A DNA stretch of 64,000 nucleotides, from NCBI GenBank assembly GCA_020633235.1, contig JACKEA010000001.1, forward strand, positions 62,001 to 126,000, read 5' to 3'. The position numbers were made by a program, and so were the translations under genes. The DNA is from Polyangiaceae bacterium. Its GTDB lineage: Bacteria > Myxococcota_A > Polyangia > Polyangiales > Polyangiaceae. The notes under the pieces were generated by a model. The model searched no databases. It saw only the letters and a program-made list of their open reading frames with translations, and had not been told where the DNA came from. This document shows, piece by piece, positions 15,762 through 24,048 of the stretch (position 1 is its first letter; the number at the start of each line of letters is the position of its first letter).

Positions 15762-16245
15762 AGCCGTTCGACTTCTTCTGCTCGCGCACCATGTCGCGGA
15801 GCACCCGAACGAGGTCCAACGCGCTCACGATGCCGGTGACTTTAGTGCCATTGGTGACGAGCACGCGATGGATGCGCCCCCGCGCCATCATGTCGGCGAC
15901 CTCGTCCAAACTGCTGTCCTCAGCGATCTGGAACATCACCGGCGTCATCACGTCACGCACGCTGCGACTCGACTGGGCCTGGAGGTGCATGCTCGCCAGC
16001 TCGTCGGCGGCGAGGGGACGATCCAACGTGGAGACGAAGAAGCCATCGGCGCGCGTGTTGTCGGTCTCCGCGTCGTCCGAGCGCAGCAAGTCCGTGGACG
16101 ACACGACTCCGATCAGCTTGCCGCCGTTGTCGACGACCGGAGCGCCCGAGATCCCGTGCTCCAGCAGGAAGCCCTTGAGCTCGTCCAGCGTCCAGTCTGC
16201 TCCGACGGTGAGCAACTCCCGAGTCATCACGTCTTTGATCTGCAT
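15757..16245 (-). CDS. Tandem CBS-domain protein
   Basis: 162 residues, essentially two CBS domains: MQIKDVMTRELLTVGAD ... GAPVVDNGGKLIGVVSSTDL, and SVRDVMTPVMFQIAEDS ... RVLVTNGTKVTGIVSALDLV. Stand-alone CBS pairs bind adenine nucleotides or SAM and act as energy-state sensors. The SD AGAGGAC precedes the ATG. A second stand-alone CBS protein occurs at 39475. No partner gene is adjacent. Confidence 0.85.
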   Translation of the reverse strand: MQIKDVMTRELLTVGADWTLDELKGFLLEHGISGAPVVDNGGKLIGVVSSTDLLRSDDAETDNTRADGFFVSTLDRPLAADELASMHLQAQSSRSVRDVMTPVMFQIAEDSSLDEVADMMARGRIHRVLVTNGTKVTGIVSALDLVRVLRDMVREQKKSNGS

Positions 16246-16305
16246 CGAGTCCTCTTCTGATGGGGCGGGCTACTTAGCAGGGAATCGCCGCCCGGTCAGC
16301 GGTTG

Positions 16306-16311
16306 TATACT
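16306..16311 (+). promoter_or_regulatory. Candidate -10 hexamer for a leaderless transcript
   Basis: TATACT, close to the consensus, ends six bases before the GTG start codon at 16318. This is the clearest leaderless-type start in the window. Confidence 0.45.
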
Positions 16312-16317
16312 GCCGCG

Positions 16318-17940
16318 GTGAATCCGAGGGCCTTGGTGCTGGTGGTCTTGGCTCTGACGGCTTGCGGGGCGCCCCGAGCGGCGCCGGTCGTCGCTGCTCC
16401 TGTAGCGGCCGAGCCCGCTGCGAAAACCCCCGATCCGACCCCGACTTTGGAGCTTCGGCTACGCCCGGATGGCGCGTCCTCCCAGGTTTTTGTCACGGTC
16501 ACTGCGGAGGGCACACCCGCGGAGCTCGCACGCTGGGCCGGGGCCATTCCGCCCCAGTTGAGCGCGCGGGATCGGCAGGGGTCCGTCGCGTTGCGTCGTG
16601 ATCAAGTCGGCCTCGGGTTCGAGCGACCCGTGCACGCGCCACTCACGTTGGAGTACGCCGTTCGGTCCGGCCCGTTCGGCCAGGTCACGCCCGGCGGCAG
16701 CGCCCTCGATCCGAATCACTTTCGTGGCGCTGGTGAAGATCTCTTGCTCCTTCCGGTCGCCTTCGAGGATCGGCCGGTGCCCGTGCGCCTGAGCATCGAC
16801 GCGAAGAGCTTCGGTCCGGACGCCGGGGGAGCTTCCAGCTTGGGATCGGACTCCGAAGAGAGCCTGTCGATCAGCGGCAGGGCGCTCCGGCGCTCGAGCT
16901 TCATCGCCGGTCCCCTCGGCCGCGCACGTTTCGATGCACCGGAAGGCATCGACCGCGCAGCATGGCTGGGCTTCACCAGCTTCGACCCGCGCCAGGTGGC
17001 CGCCGAGGTTGCCGGCTTTCGCACGGGGGCGCGGCAGTACTTCGCTGCCCGCAGCGCGCCCCCGCTGACCTTGTTGCTCGTGAGCGACGCGCGCCGTCCG
17101 GGTCGCTTCGACGTCGCGCGCCGTACGGCGAGCATCTTGATTCAGGTCGGAGTGGCTCAGCCTTGGGACGCGCCACTGCGGTTGGCCGTCTATCAGCGAG
17201 TCCTCCAGGAGTGGCTTGGCTCGGAGCTGGCCGTCGCTCCCCAGAACCCCGGTGACGTGGTGGAGCCTGCCTGGTTCACCGAGGGCATGAGCCGACACCT
17301 GGCACGGGACCTGGCGTTCCGCTTTGGGCTGCTATCGGCCGAGGAGGTCGCCGCGGAGGTCAACCATCTGATTGGGCTGTACGTTACGAGCCCCTACCAA
17401 AACGTTCCCTTGGGAGAGCTCGTCGAGCAGCCGGACCGCGCCGCTGCGTTGACCCAAGCCGTGGTGCGCGGCGCGCTGTACTCGCTGTCCCTGGGTGACA
17501 TCGACGACCTGCTTCGAAAGCTGTTCCGCGAGGCGCGCAGCACCAACGCCCCAGTGAGCATGGACGCCCTGGGAGGCGACCCCACGCCCCTGCGTTCCGG
17601 CGCGCGGATCCAGCTGTCCCCGGACGCGCTCGGTCCGTGCTTCATCCCCCGACGACAAAGCGTCACCCCCTTCGTGCTGGGCTTCGTGGAACAGGGGCAC
17701 ACGGTCAAGAGTCCCAGCGGCCCCGCCCGAGCAGCAGGCCTCGTCGATGGCGACGAGTTTTCGGACCTTCGCTACCAGTCGAACGACCCTTCCGTAAAGG
17801 TGCGGCTGAAGGTGAAGCGCGGGGACGCTTGGCAAGAGCTGTCGTTCTTGCCCGCCGGCAAGCCCGTCTTCGCCCAGGGTTTCGCCAAGAAGCCTGGCGT
17901 GAAAGACGACGACTGTCGCCGCGGTCCGGCGAAGGAGTAG
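16318..17940 (+). CDS. M1/M61 aminopeptidase-like lipoprotein lacking HExxH
   Basis: 540 residues from a GTG at 16318. Lipobox LTAC near residue 18, then an Ala/Pro linker. The central region has the gluzincin layout: YQRVLQEWLGSEL where HExxH should be, then WFTEGMSRHLARDL (family: W..EG...Y). Because neither zinc His is present, it is predicted to be non-catalytic. The C-terminal 110 residues (VLGFVEQGHTVKSPSGPARA followed by AGLVDGDEF) look like a PDZ domain, which also ends true M61 enzymes. A surface chaperone or substrate-binding role is inferred. TATACT lies exactly six bases before the GTG; no Shine-Dalgarno. Confidence 0.6.
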   Translation: MNPRALVLVVLALTACGAPRAAPVVAAPVAAEPAAKTPDPTPTLELRLRPDGASSQVFVTVTAEGTPAELARWAGAIPPQLSARDRQGSVALRRDQVGLGFERPVHAPLTLEYAVRSGPFGQVTPGGSALDPNHFRGAGEDLLLLPVAFEDRPVPVRLSIDAKSFGPDAGGASSLGSDSEESLSISGRALRRSSFIAGPLGRARFDAPEGIDRAAWLGFTSFDPRQVAAEVAGFRTGARQYFAARSAPPLTLLLVSDARRPGRFDVARRTASILIQVGVAQPWDAPLRLAVYQRVLQEWLGSELAVAPQNPGDVVEPAWFTEGMSRHLARDLAFRFGLLSAEEVAAEVNHLIGLYVTSPYQNVPLGELVEQPDRAAALTQAVVRGALYSLSLGDIDDLLRKLFREARSTNAPVSMDALGGDPTPLRSGARIQLSPDALGPCFIPRRQSVTPFVLGFVEQGHTVKSPSGPARAAGLVDGDEFSDLRYQSNDPSVKVRLKVKRGDAWQELSFLPAGKPVFAQGFAKKPGVKDDDCRRGPAKE

Positions 17941-18111
17941 CCGGCGCACCGGTTGCGTGGGCGCAGAAGCTCACGGCGAAACCTTCGTGCTCTGCGACAT
18001 GCAGCTCACGTCCACGTCACTTCGCGACCGTTGGAATTCGTCGCGCGGCTGTCGAATTCACTGCGCCTGGCCTGCGGGTTGCACGTCGCGAGCGGACTCG
18101 AGGGTGTTCTG

Positions 18112-18426
18112 ATGACGCTGCGTCGCTATTGCGTGGTGTGGTTCGTGGTGGCGTGCACTCCTGCTCCGTCAGGGCCGGCGGCAACGAGCTCGCCGAACGC
18201 CGAGCCTCCGCCAAGAGCCGAGCCCGCGCCCACGGCGCAGGGGATGGCCAACCCCGCCAGCAAGCACTGCATCGACAACGGCGGGAAGCTCGAGATCCAG
18301 ACGGAGCCTGCAGGGGAATACGGCGTGTGCGTGTTCGCCGATGGCTCCCGATGCGAGGAATGGACCTTCCTTAGGGGCAGCTGCAAACCCGGCAGCTGCA
18401 GACAGCCTTCGGGTCGTTGCCCTTGA
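18112..18426 (+). CDS. DUF333-type small lipoprotein
   Basis: 104 residues from the ATG at 18112. Signal with lipobox VVAC at about residue 15, a Pro/Ala linker, then NPASKHCIDNGGKLEI ... GEYGVCVFADGSRCEEWTF ... RGSC, a complete DUF333 unit (four Cys, putative disulphides). DUF333 proteins are small secreted proteins of unknown function, sometimes labelled hemolysin without evidence. The next gene begins 50 bases later in the same direction. Confidence 0.8.
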   Translation: MTLRRYCVVWFVVACTPAPSGPAATSSPNAEPPPRAEPAPTAQGMANPASKHCIDNGGKLEIQTEPAGEYGVCVFADGSRCEEWTFLRGSCKPGSCRQPSGRCP

Positions 18427-18476
18427 AAACTTCCGTCCCGGCATCGTGCCGGCGACTCGGAGATGGAGAACCAATC

Positions 18477-19598
18477 ATGAAGCTCATGCGCAAGGCCACG
18501 GGGGCTCTGGTGATCGCGGGCGGTCTCGCTCTCTCTCTCGGCGCTTCCGGGGCGAAGCCCAAGGTCGCGCCCCAACCCAAGGTCGTCCTGAAGCTCAAGA
18601 CCATCCAGGCGTCCGCCAAGCTCAAGCAAGCCATCAAAGGCAAGGCGCTCTACCAAGCCGCCAAGGTGGAGTCGGTCCTCAGCTACACGAAGACCGGCGA
18701 ACCGAGGCTCAAGCTGAAGACAGGGGCCCAGGTGCTCCTCGAGAGGGTGGACAAGGCCGAGGCGCCGGCGCCCACGCAGCTGAAAGTGGCCGCCGCCAAG
18801 CTCGACCCAAGCCTGAACAAGTACGTCAAGTACGTGAAGGCACCGTACTTCAAGTTCGAGATCCCGAAAGTCACCCTGCTGCCGCCGGCCAAGGTGTCGC
18901 ATCGAGACCGGGAGACGTCGATCAAGAATCAGGGGCCGCGCGGTGCGTGCGTCGCCCACGCCGCGATGGCGGGCCTGGAGTCCTTCTTCAAGTGGAAGAA
19001 CAACGCGAATCGTGATCTCTCGGAGCAGCACGCCTACGAGATCTTCGCGGCGCAGGAGGGCACCAAGACCTGCTACGACTCCGGGCTTCAGACCTGGAAG
19101 GCCGCGGGCTATCTGACGACCAACCGCGTGTGCGACAACTGGCCGTACACCACGTCCGTCCCGTCCTGCAACATCACCGTTCCGGCGTCCTGCACCAGCG
19201 CTGCGCGCTTCGGACACCTCAGCACGCAGGTCATCTTCGGTACGGCGTTCGGCGGTACCGGCGACACCACCGCCAACAACACCAACTATCTCGAGTCCAT
19301 CCTGTCGATGGGCAACGACATCGTCTTTGGCGTCTACGTGGCCGGTTCTGATTGGTCCGACGGCACGCTGAGCAGCGGCGTGGTCGACGTCCAGACCAAC
19401 AGCAACGGTACCCCCGCCGCTGCCTACGGCGGCCACGCCATGTTGATGGTGGGCTACGACCGCGACGCCAACTACTTCGAGATGAAGAACAGCTGGGGCA
19501 CGGGCTCCGGCCACGCGGGCTACGCCTACCTCAGCTACGAGTACATCCAGACCTACGGAAAGTACGGCTACTACATCAAGACCGCGACCGCTCCATAA
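18477..19598 (+). CDS. Secreted papain-family (C1A) cysteine protease
   Basis: 373 residues from the ATG at 18477 (SD GGAG eight bases upstream). Sec signal with a GASGA end, then a Lys-rich pro-region to about residue 140. The catalytic set is complete: Q152 and C158 in KNQGPRGACVAHAA, H320 in YGGHAMLMVGYD, N338 in MKNSWGTGSGHAGYAYL. The active-site context differs from the common QGxCGSCWAF, with Val-Ala-His after the Cys. Predicted extracellular protease, relevant to predatory or saprophytic feeding; activated by loss of the basic propeptide. Confidence 0.85.
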   Translation: MKLMRKATGALVIAGGLALSLGASGAKPKVAPQPKVVLKLKTIQASAKLKQAIKGKALYQAAKVESVLSYTKTGEPRLKLKTGAQVLLERVDKAEAPAPTQLKVAAAKLDPSLNKYVKYVKAPYFKFEIPKVTLLPPAKVSHRDRETSIKNQGPRGACVAHAAMAGLESFFKWKNNANRDLSEQHAYEIFAAQEGTKTCYDSGLQTWKAAGYLTTNRVCDNWPYTTSVPSCNITVPASCTSAARFGHLSTQVIFGTAFGGTGDTTANNTNYLESILSMGNDIVFGVYVAGSDWSDGTLSSGVVDVQTNSNGTPAAAYGGHAMLMVGYDRDANYFEMKNSWGTGSGHAGYAYLSYEYIQTYGKYGYYIKTATAP

Positions 19599-19610
19599 CC
19601 GGCTTCCTTT

Positions 19611-19630
19611 GTTGGTTCGCCGCGGAACCG
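19611..19630 (-). repeat. Dispersed repeat copy 1
   Basis: GTTGGTTCGCCGCGGAACCG begins 12 bases after the protease stop codon. Near-identical 17-18 base cores occur at 53541 (also 12 bases after a stop), 24055 and 59760. Its function is unknown; it could be a REP-like element or part of a 3' processing or termination signal. Confidence 0.5.
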
Positions 19631-19640
19631 AGAGGATTCG

Positions 19641-19673
19641 CCGAGAGGATTCGCCTTTGGCGAATCCTCTCGG
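19641..19673. repeat. Perfect 15-bp hairpin after the cysteine protease gene
   Basis: CCGAGAGGATTCGCC, a TTT loop and its exact reverse complement form a 15-bp stem. The left arm is also present in tandem at 19628-19642. There is no poly-T tail, so it may be a factor-dependent terminator, an RNA stabiliser or a remnant of a mobile REP element. Between 19674 and 19942 I see nothing else recognisable. Confidence 0.7.
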
Positions 19674-19942
19674 GAGCTTGTTCAACACCGCTCCGACCCG
19701 CGTCTGGCGACTGCTCCAACCCGAAGAAGAGCATGCGCCCGGCCTCGCCGGGTTCTCCCTCGCCTCTCACTTCCAAAACGTGATCTGATCGTGCCAAAGA
19801 CTGTCCATGTGATTCCAGCGAACGGGTCCCCGCCCCCGTTCGCGTTGTGACTCGACAGCCTTGCTCTGCGCCGACCAGACGGGGCTTGTGGCTGTTCTGG
19901 CAACCCGGCGCTGGACCCGAGCTCGGGTCTCGAGTCTAAGCG

Positions 19943-19969
19943 TGTCACAGGATGCGTGGCTCGGTCGTC
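19943..19969 (+). promoter_or_regulatory. ECF41-type promoter of the CMD-sigma operon
   Basis: TGTCACA (19943-19949), a 16-base spacer and CGTC (19966-19969) match the known ECF41 consensus (TGTCACA, 16 nt, CGTC). Transcription would begin near 19976, leading into AGGAGG and the ATG at 19994. Since the second gene of the operon is itself an ECF41 sigma factor, autoregulation is implied. Confidence 0.8.
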
Positions 19970-19993
19970 GTTCTGGGTAGGAGGACGACGACC

Positions 19994-20539
19994 ATGCTCA
20001 AGTGGCTGATACGCTGGAGGATTTCCGCTTTCGAGGCGGATCTGGGATACGACGCGAGCTACCTCCGGGACCTGTTGGACCGGGACGTGGGGGCATTTCT
20101 TCGCTTCGCCCGGGTCTCCGGGCTTTCGGACTATCGCAAGGACGTGCCCGCCGCGGCCTGCTACGCGGCCAAGATCACCGGCGCACTCCGCGAGGACTGT
20201 GGACCATGCACCCAGCTGCTGGTTACGATGGCCTTGCGCGACGGCGTCGCCGAGGAGACCCTGCGAGCGGTGCTGACGGGCGACGAGCAGCGGATGGGCG
20301 AAGATGCGCGGCTGGGCTTCGCTTTCGCCCGAGCCACGCTCGATCACGCACCGGAAGCGGACGCGCTGCGACACGAGGTGGAGCGCCGCTGGGGGCCGCG
20401 GGCGATCATTTCCCTCGCGTTTGCCGTCGTGTCGTCCCGCCTGTTCCCCACGCTCAAGTACGCACTCGGTCACGGCCGAGCATGCCAGCGCGTTCTGGTC
20501 TCCAACGAGCCCGTTCAGGTGGCGCGGCTGTCGGCATGA
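19994..20539 (+). CDS. Carboxymuconolactone-decarboxylase / AhpD-like protein
   Basis: 181 residues from the ATG at 19994, preceded by AGGAGG. REDCGPCTQL around residue 75 carries the E..CxxC redox site of the CMD/AhpD family; the matching His is displaced (LVTMALRDG). An FEADLGYD start and helical content fit the all-alpha AhpD fold. ECF41 sigma factors are typically encoded beside a COE gene (carboxymuconolactone decarboxylase, oxidoreductase or epimerase), so this is the expected partner. Its stop overlaps the start of the sigma gene (ATGA), giving translational coupling. Confidence 0.8.
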   Translation: MLKWLIRWRISAFEADLGYDASYLRDLLDRDVGAFLRFARVSGLSDYRKDVPAAACYAAKITGALREDCGPCTQLLVTMALRDGVAEETLRAVLTGDEQRMGEDARLGFAFARATLDHAPEADALRHEVERRWGPRAIISLAFAVVSSRLFPTLKYALGHGRACQRVLVSNEPVQVARLSA

Positions 20540-21372
20540 GCGAGCACGATTTCGAACCGCATCGTCGTTACCTGGTGAGCGTCGCCTACCGAATGCTCGG
20601 ATCCATCGCCGAGGCGGAGGACGCCGTGCAGGACGCCTACCTGCGCTGGCAGAACGTGGACCACGCGAGCGTGAGCGATGCTCGTGCCTACCTCGGTAAG
20701 GTGGTGACGCGCCTGAGCTTGGACCGCTTGAAGTCCGCGCGCATGCAGCGGGAAAAGTACGTGGGCACGTGGCTCCCGGAGCCCATAGTGGAGGACGCGG
20801 GGGCAGCGGCGGCAGAGGACGTGTCCGTGGCACTGATGATGACGCTGGAGCGACTTTCGCCTCTGGAGCGGGCGGCGTTCCTGCTGCACGACGTCTTCGA
20901 TCTGGGCTACGCGGACATCGCGAGCGCGCTGGATCGGAGTGAAGCGGCGTGCCGCCAGCTCGCGGCGCGGGGGCGCACCCACGTGCGGGAGAACCGGCCG
21001 CGCTTCGACTCGGATCGCGGTACGGAACAGCGCGTGACCGAGGCGTTCGCCGTGGCCGTTTCCACGGGGGACGTCACCGGGCTCGCGGCGGTGCTGGCGG
21101 AAGACGCCGTGCTGTACTCCGACGGCGGCGGGAAGCGCTCGGCGGCCCTCAATCCGATCTACGGCCGCGACAAGATCCTGCGCTTCTTCTTGGCGACGGC
21201 GCGCAAAGGTCGCTTGCCCACGGACGCCCAAGTGGTGCGTATCAACGGGCACCCTGGGTTTCTGTTCCATCGCGACGACGGCGTGGAGACCCTGGCGCTC
21301 GAGATCCGCCACGGCAAGATCGTGGCCTTCTACGGCGTGCGCAACCCGGAGAAGCTGCGTCACCTCGCGTGA
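20536..21372 (+). CDS. ECF41-family RNA polymerase sigma factor
   Basis: 278 residues from the ATG at 20536. Sigma region 2 spans about 10-75 (AYRMLGSIAEAEDAVQDAYL) and region 4 about 105-155 (LSPLERAAFLLHDVFDLGYA). A SnoaL-like C-terminal extension follows, with the ECF41 hallmarks WLPEP in the linker, DGGGK in the extension and NPEKL at the end. In this family the extension controls activity in place of an anti-sigma factor, and its last residues act as a switch. The preceding CMD gene and the upstream TGTCACA...CGTC promoter complete the typical locus. Confidence 0.92.
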   Translation: MSEHDFEPHRRYLVSVAYRMLGSIAEAEDAVQDAYLRWQNVDHASVSDARAYLGKVVTRLSLDRLKSARMQREKYVGTWLPEPIVEDAGAAAAEDVSVALMMTLERLSPLERAAFLLHDVFDLGYADIASALDRSEAACRQLAARGRTHVRENRPRFDSDRGTEQRVTEAFAVAVSTGDVTGLAAVLAEDAVLYSDGGGKRSAALNPIYGRDKILRFFLATARKGRLPTDAQVVRINGHPGFLFHRDDGVETLALEIRHGKIVAFYGVRNPEKLRHLA

Positions 21373-21610
21373 GTGAAGTCGGCAATCGCGCGGGTGAGCG
21401 GAGCCTCCGGGGCCATCAAGTCCGTCATCGCAGTGAAGTGATTGCGCCCGGGCGCCGTAGCTCATCAGCAGCGCCGGCGCTTCGGCCGGGAGTGGGAAGA
21501 GCAGCGGGCTTTGCCGCCGGATTTCCGCGCACTGGAGCTGGAGTGACGGCCCCAGCGGCCGTACGTCGTACAGCCCCGAGAGGGGCACGCCGCCCGCGAT
21601 CGCTCGCGCG
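21360..21610 (-). pseudogene. C-terminal remnant of an alpha/beta hydrolase
   Basis: On the minus strand one frame reads ARAIAGGVPLSGLYDVRPL ... SPLLFPLPAEAPALLMSYG, and after a +1/-1 shift near 21455 another reads RNHFTAMTDLMAPEAPLTRA ending IADFTHAR and a stop at 21360. Together they match the last ~80 residues of a BD-FAE/kynurenine-formamidase-like hydrolase, with the catalytic His in NHF. The oxyanion and Ser elbow regions are gone. It overlaps the 3' end of the ECF41 gene. The stretch 21611-21780 shows nothing I recognise. Confidence 0.6.
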
Positions 21611-21780
21611 TCGAGGCCACGTCGTTCTCTGCATCGAGGGCCGCCTGCGTTTCGAAGTCTCGGCACGACTTCACGGTGAACCTCCGTCCTCGAGCGGTGC
21701 ATCAAGCCTGCCGCTTGCAGCCGCGGATTTCCGGGAGTCTTCGCGTAACGGCCGCGGATGTAGCTCGAACGCGCGCGGGA

Positions 21781-24048
21781 TCAGCGCGCGCCGGCGATGG
21801 CCAGCTGGCCCAAGCTGATGCCGCCATCGTTGGGCGGAACGCTCCGGTGGGTGAGCACGGAGAGCCCGTCCAATCGAAGCCGCGCACGGAGCGTCTCGGC
21901 CAAGAGCGCGTTCTGAAACACACCGCCGCTGAGCGCCACGGTAGAAAGTCCGGTGCGCGCCGCGATGCGCTCCACCACCGCGGAAACGATGTCCACCAGC
22001 GTCGCGTGGAATCGGCTCGCGACGCGGGCGACGTCGTCATCCACCAGGCTGCGGATCAGCGGAGCCGTGTCCACGCGGAGCGGCGTGCCCTCGATCAGAC
22101 CGAAGGGATAGGGGGCCGCGCCGGGTAGGGCCCGCGCTTCGAGCGCCATCGCGGCGGCGCCCTCGTGGCTGGTGCGGTCTGCGACGTTCGCGAGGCACGC
22201 GACGGCGTCGAACAGGCGCCCCACGCTGGACGTGAGCGGCGCGTTCACGCCGGCCTCGATCATGCGTAGCAGCCCGCGGACGTTCTCTCGTTCTGCCACG
22301 GCGTGGGTCAGCGGATCGATGCCCGCGTGGTGTAGATGGCTGACGGCCATGCGCCAGGGCTCCCGCGCCGCCGCGTCCCCGCCCGGCAGCGGGACCTCCG
22401 TGAAGCACGCGGCGCGCTCGAAGTGCCGCGCGTCGCCGACCAAGAACTCGCCGCCCCACGCCGCGCCGTCGCTGCCGTAACCCATGCCGTCGAAGATCAC
22501 GCCAATGGCCGGGCCGTCGAAGGCATTGTCCACCAGGCACGACACCAGGTGCGCGTGATGGTGCTGCACCGCCACGAGCTCGACGCCTGCCTGTTCGCAC
22601 GCGTAGCGTGTGCTCGCATAGTCCGGATGCAGGTCGTGCGCCCAGCGCAGGGGCCGCACTCCGTACGCGCGTTGGTAGTGGCGGATGCCTTGCGCCCACG
22701 CGCGGAACGCGGACACGTCGTCCAGATCCCCCGCGTGCCCGCTCACTACGGCATGCTCGCCGAAGCCCAGCGCGAACGCGCTCTTCAGATCTGCGCCGAG
22801 CGCCAGGATGGGGCGCGCCAGCGGTCGGGACAGGCGCAGCGACAGCGGCGCGAAGCCCCGGGCTCGCCGGAGCGGCAGCTCTGCCCCGCTCACGACGCGG
22901 GAAACCGAGTCCTCCACCCGTAGATGGATGGGGCGATCGTGACTCAGGAAGAAGTCCGCAATGTCGGACAGGCGCTCCCGGGCGTCGTCGTCCTCGAAGG
23001 CAATGGGCTCGTTGCCGCGGTTGCCGCTGGTCATCACCAAAGCGCGACCCACGGCCCGGAGCAGGAGATGATGCAGCGGCGTGTACGGCAGCATCACGCC
23101 GCACGTCTTCACTCCCGGCGCCACCGCTTTCGACAAGGGAGCGTCCGCGCGCCGCGCCAAGACGACGATGGGTCGCTCCTTCGAGCACAAGAGCGCAGCT
23201 TCTTCTGCGCTCACGTCGGCGAGCTGTCGCGCCGCGTCGAGATCCGTGACCATCACCGCGAAAGGCTTCTCGTCACGGTGCTTGCGGCGCCGCAGCTCTT
23301 CCACGGCGCGGTCGTTGCTCGCGTCGCAGGCCAGATGGTAGCCGCCCAGACCTTTGATCGCGCCGATCTCGCCGGCGCAGAGCCGCCGGGCGCACTCCTC
23401 CAGCGGCTGGTCGCTGCCGGCGAGGGTGAGCCTCGGCCCGCACCGGGGGCAGGCGATGGGCTGCGCATGGAAGCGCCGGTCGCGGGGATCCTCGTACTCT
23501 CGACGGCACTCCGCGCACATTTCGAAACCGCGCATCGTCGTGCGCTCGCGATCGTAGGGCGCGCTCACGACGATACTGAGCCGCGGGCCGCAGTTGGTGC
23601 AGTTGATGAACGGATACCCGTGGCGCCGGTCCGAGGGATCGAACAGCTCCACCAGACAGTCGTCGCAGGTCGCGATGTCCGGCGCGATGACCACGTCGCC
23701 ATCGCGTCCGCCGGCACTTTCGCGGATATCGAAGCGCTCCGCGCCGCTGGGCTCCAGCGCTTCCACGCGCACGTTTTCCACGCGAGCAAGCGGCGGCGGT
23801 CGGTCGCGGATCTCCTGCACAAAAGCGTCGAGCGCCGCCTCGGGCCCTTCCACCTCCACTCGCACCGCGCCGACCTGGTTCTGCACGAAGCCGCCGAGCC
23901 CGTGCCGCTCCGCCAGGCCGTACACGAACGGACGAAACCCGACGCCCTGCACCGTGCCCGTGACGATCAGCGCGCGGCGATGTCGTTTCTGCTCCGTCAA
24001 GGGGATCGCGTGCTCGTGGTTCCGCGTCTCACCAACATCATTCTTCAT
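21781..24048 (-). CDS. hypF: Carbamoyltransferase HypF
   Basis: 755 residues from the ATG at 24048. All HypF modules are present in order: acylphosphatase (TGTVQGVGFRPFVYGL), two zinc fingers (CDDCLVEL ... CTNCGPR and CAECRREY ... CPRCGPR), a YrdC-like carbamoyl-adenylate domain (GEIGAIKGLGGYHLACDA) and a Kae1/TsaD-like domain (HDLHPDYAST, QHHHAH, FDGMGYGSDG). It makes thiocyanate groups for the [NiFe]-hydrogenase active site with HypE. No other hyp or hydrogenase gene is in the window. Its start overlaps the end of the upstream zincin-like gene by 11 bases; an earlier GTG/ATG start to 24177 is possible but lacks similarity. Confidence 0.92.
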   Translation of the reverse strand: MKNDVGETRNHEHAIPLTEQKRHRRALIVTGTVQGVGFRPFVYGLAERHGLGGFVQNQVGAVRVEVEGPEAALDAFVQEIRDRPPPLARVENVRVEALEPSGAERFDIRESAGGRDGDVVIAPDIATCDDCLVELFDPSDRRHGYPFINCTNCGPRLSIVVSAPYDRERTTMRGFEMCAECRREYEDPRDRRFHAQPIACPRCGPRLTLAGSDQPLEECARRLCAGEIGAIKGLGGYHLACDASNDRAVEELRRRKHRDEKPFAVMVTDLDAARQLADVSAEEAALLCSKERPIVVLARRADAPLSKAVAPGVKTCGVMLPYTPLHHLLLRAVGRALVMTSGNRGNEPIAFEDDDARERLSDIADFFLSHDRPIHLRVEDSVSRVVSGAELPLRRARGFAPLSLRLSRPLARPILALGADLKSAFALGFGEHAVVSGHAGDLDDVSAFRAWAQGIRHYQRAYGVRPLRWAHDLHPDYASTRYACEQAGVELVAVQHHHAHLVSCLVDNAFDGPAIGVIFDGMGYGSDGAAWGGEFLVGDARHFERAACFTEVPLPGGDAAAREPWRMAVSHLHHAGIDPLTHAVAERENVRGLLRMIEAGVNAPLTSSVGRLFDAVACLANVADRTSHEGAAAMALEARALPGAAPYPFGLIEGTPLRVDTAPLIRSLVDDDVARVASRFHATLVDIVSAVVERIAARTGLSTVALSGGVFQNALLAETLRARLRLDGLSVLTHRSVPPNDGGISLGQLAIAGAR

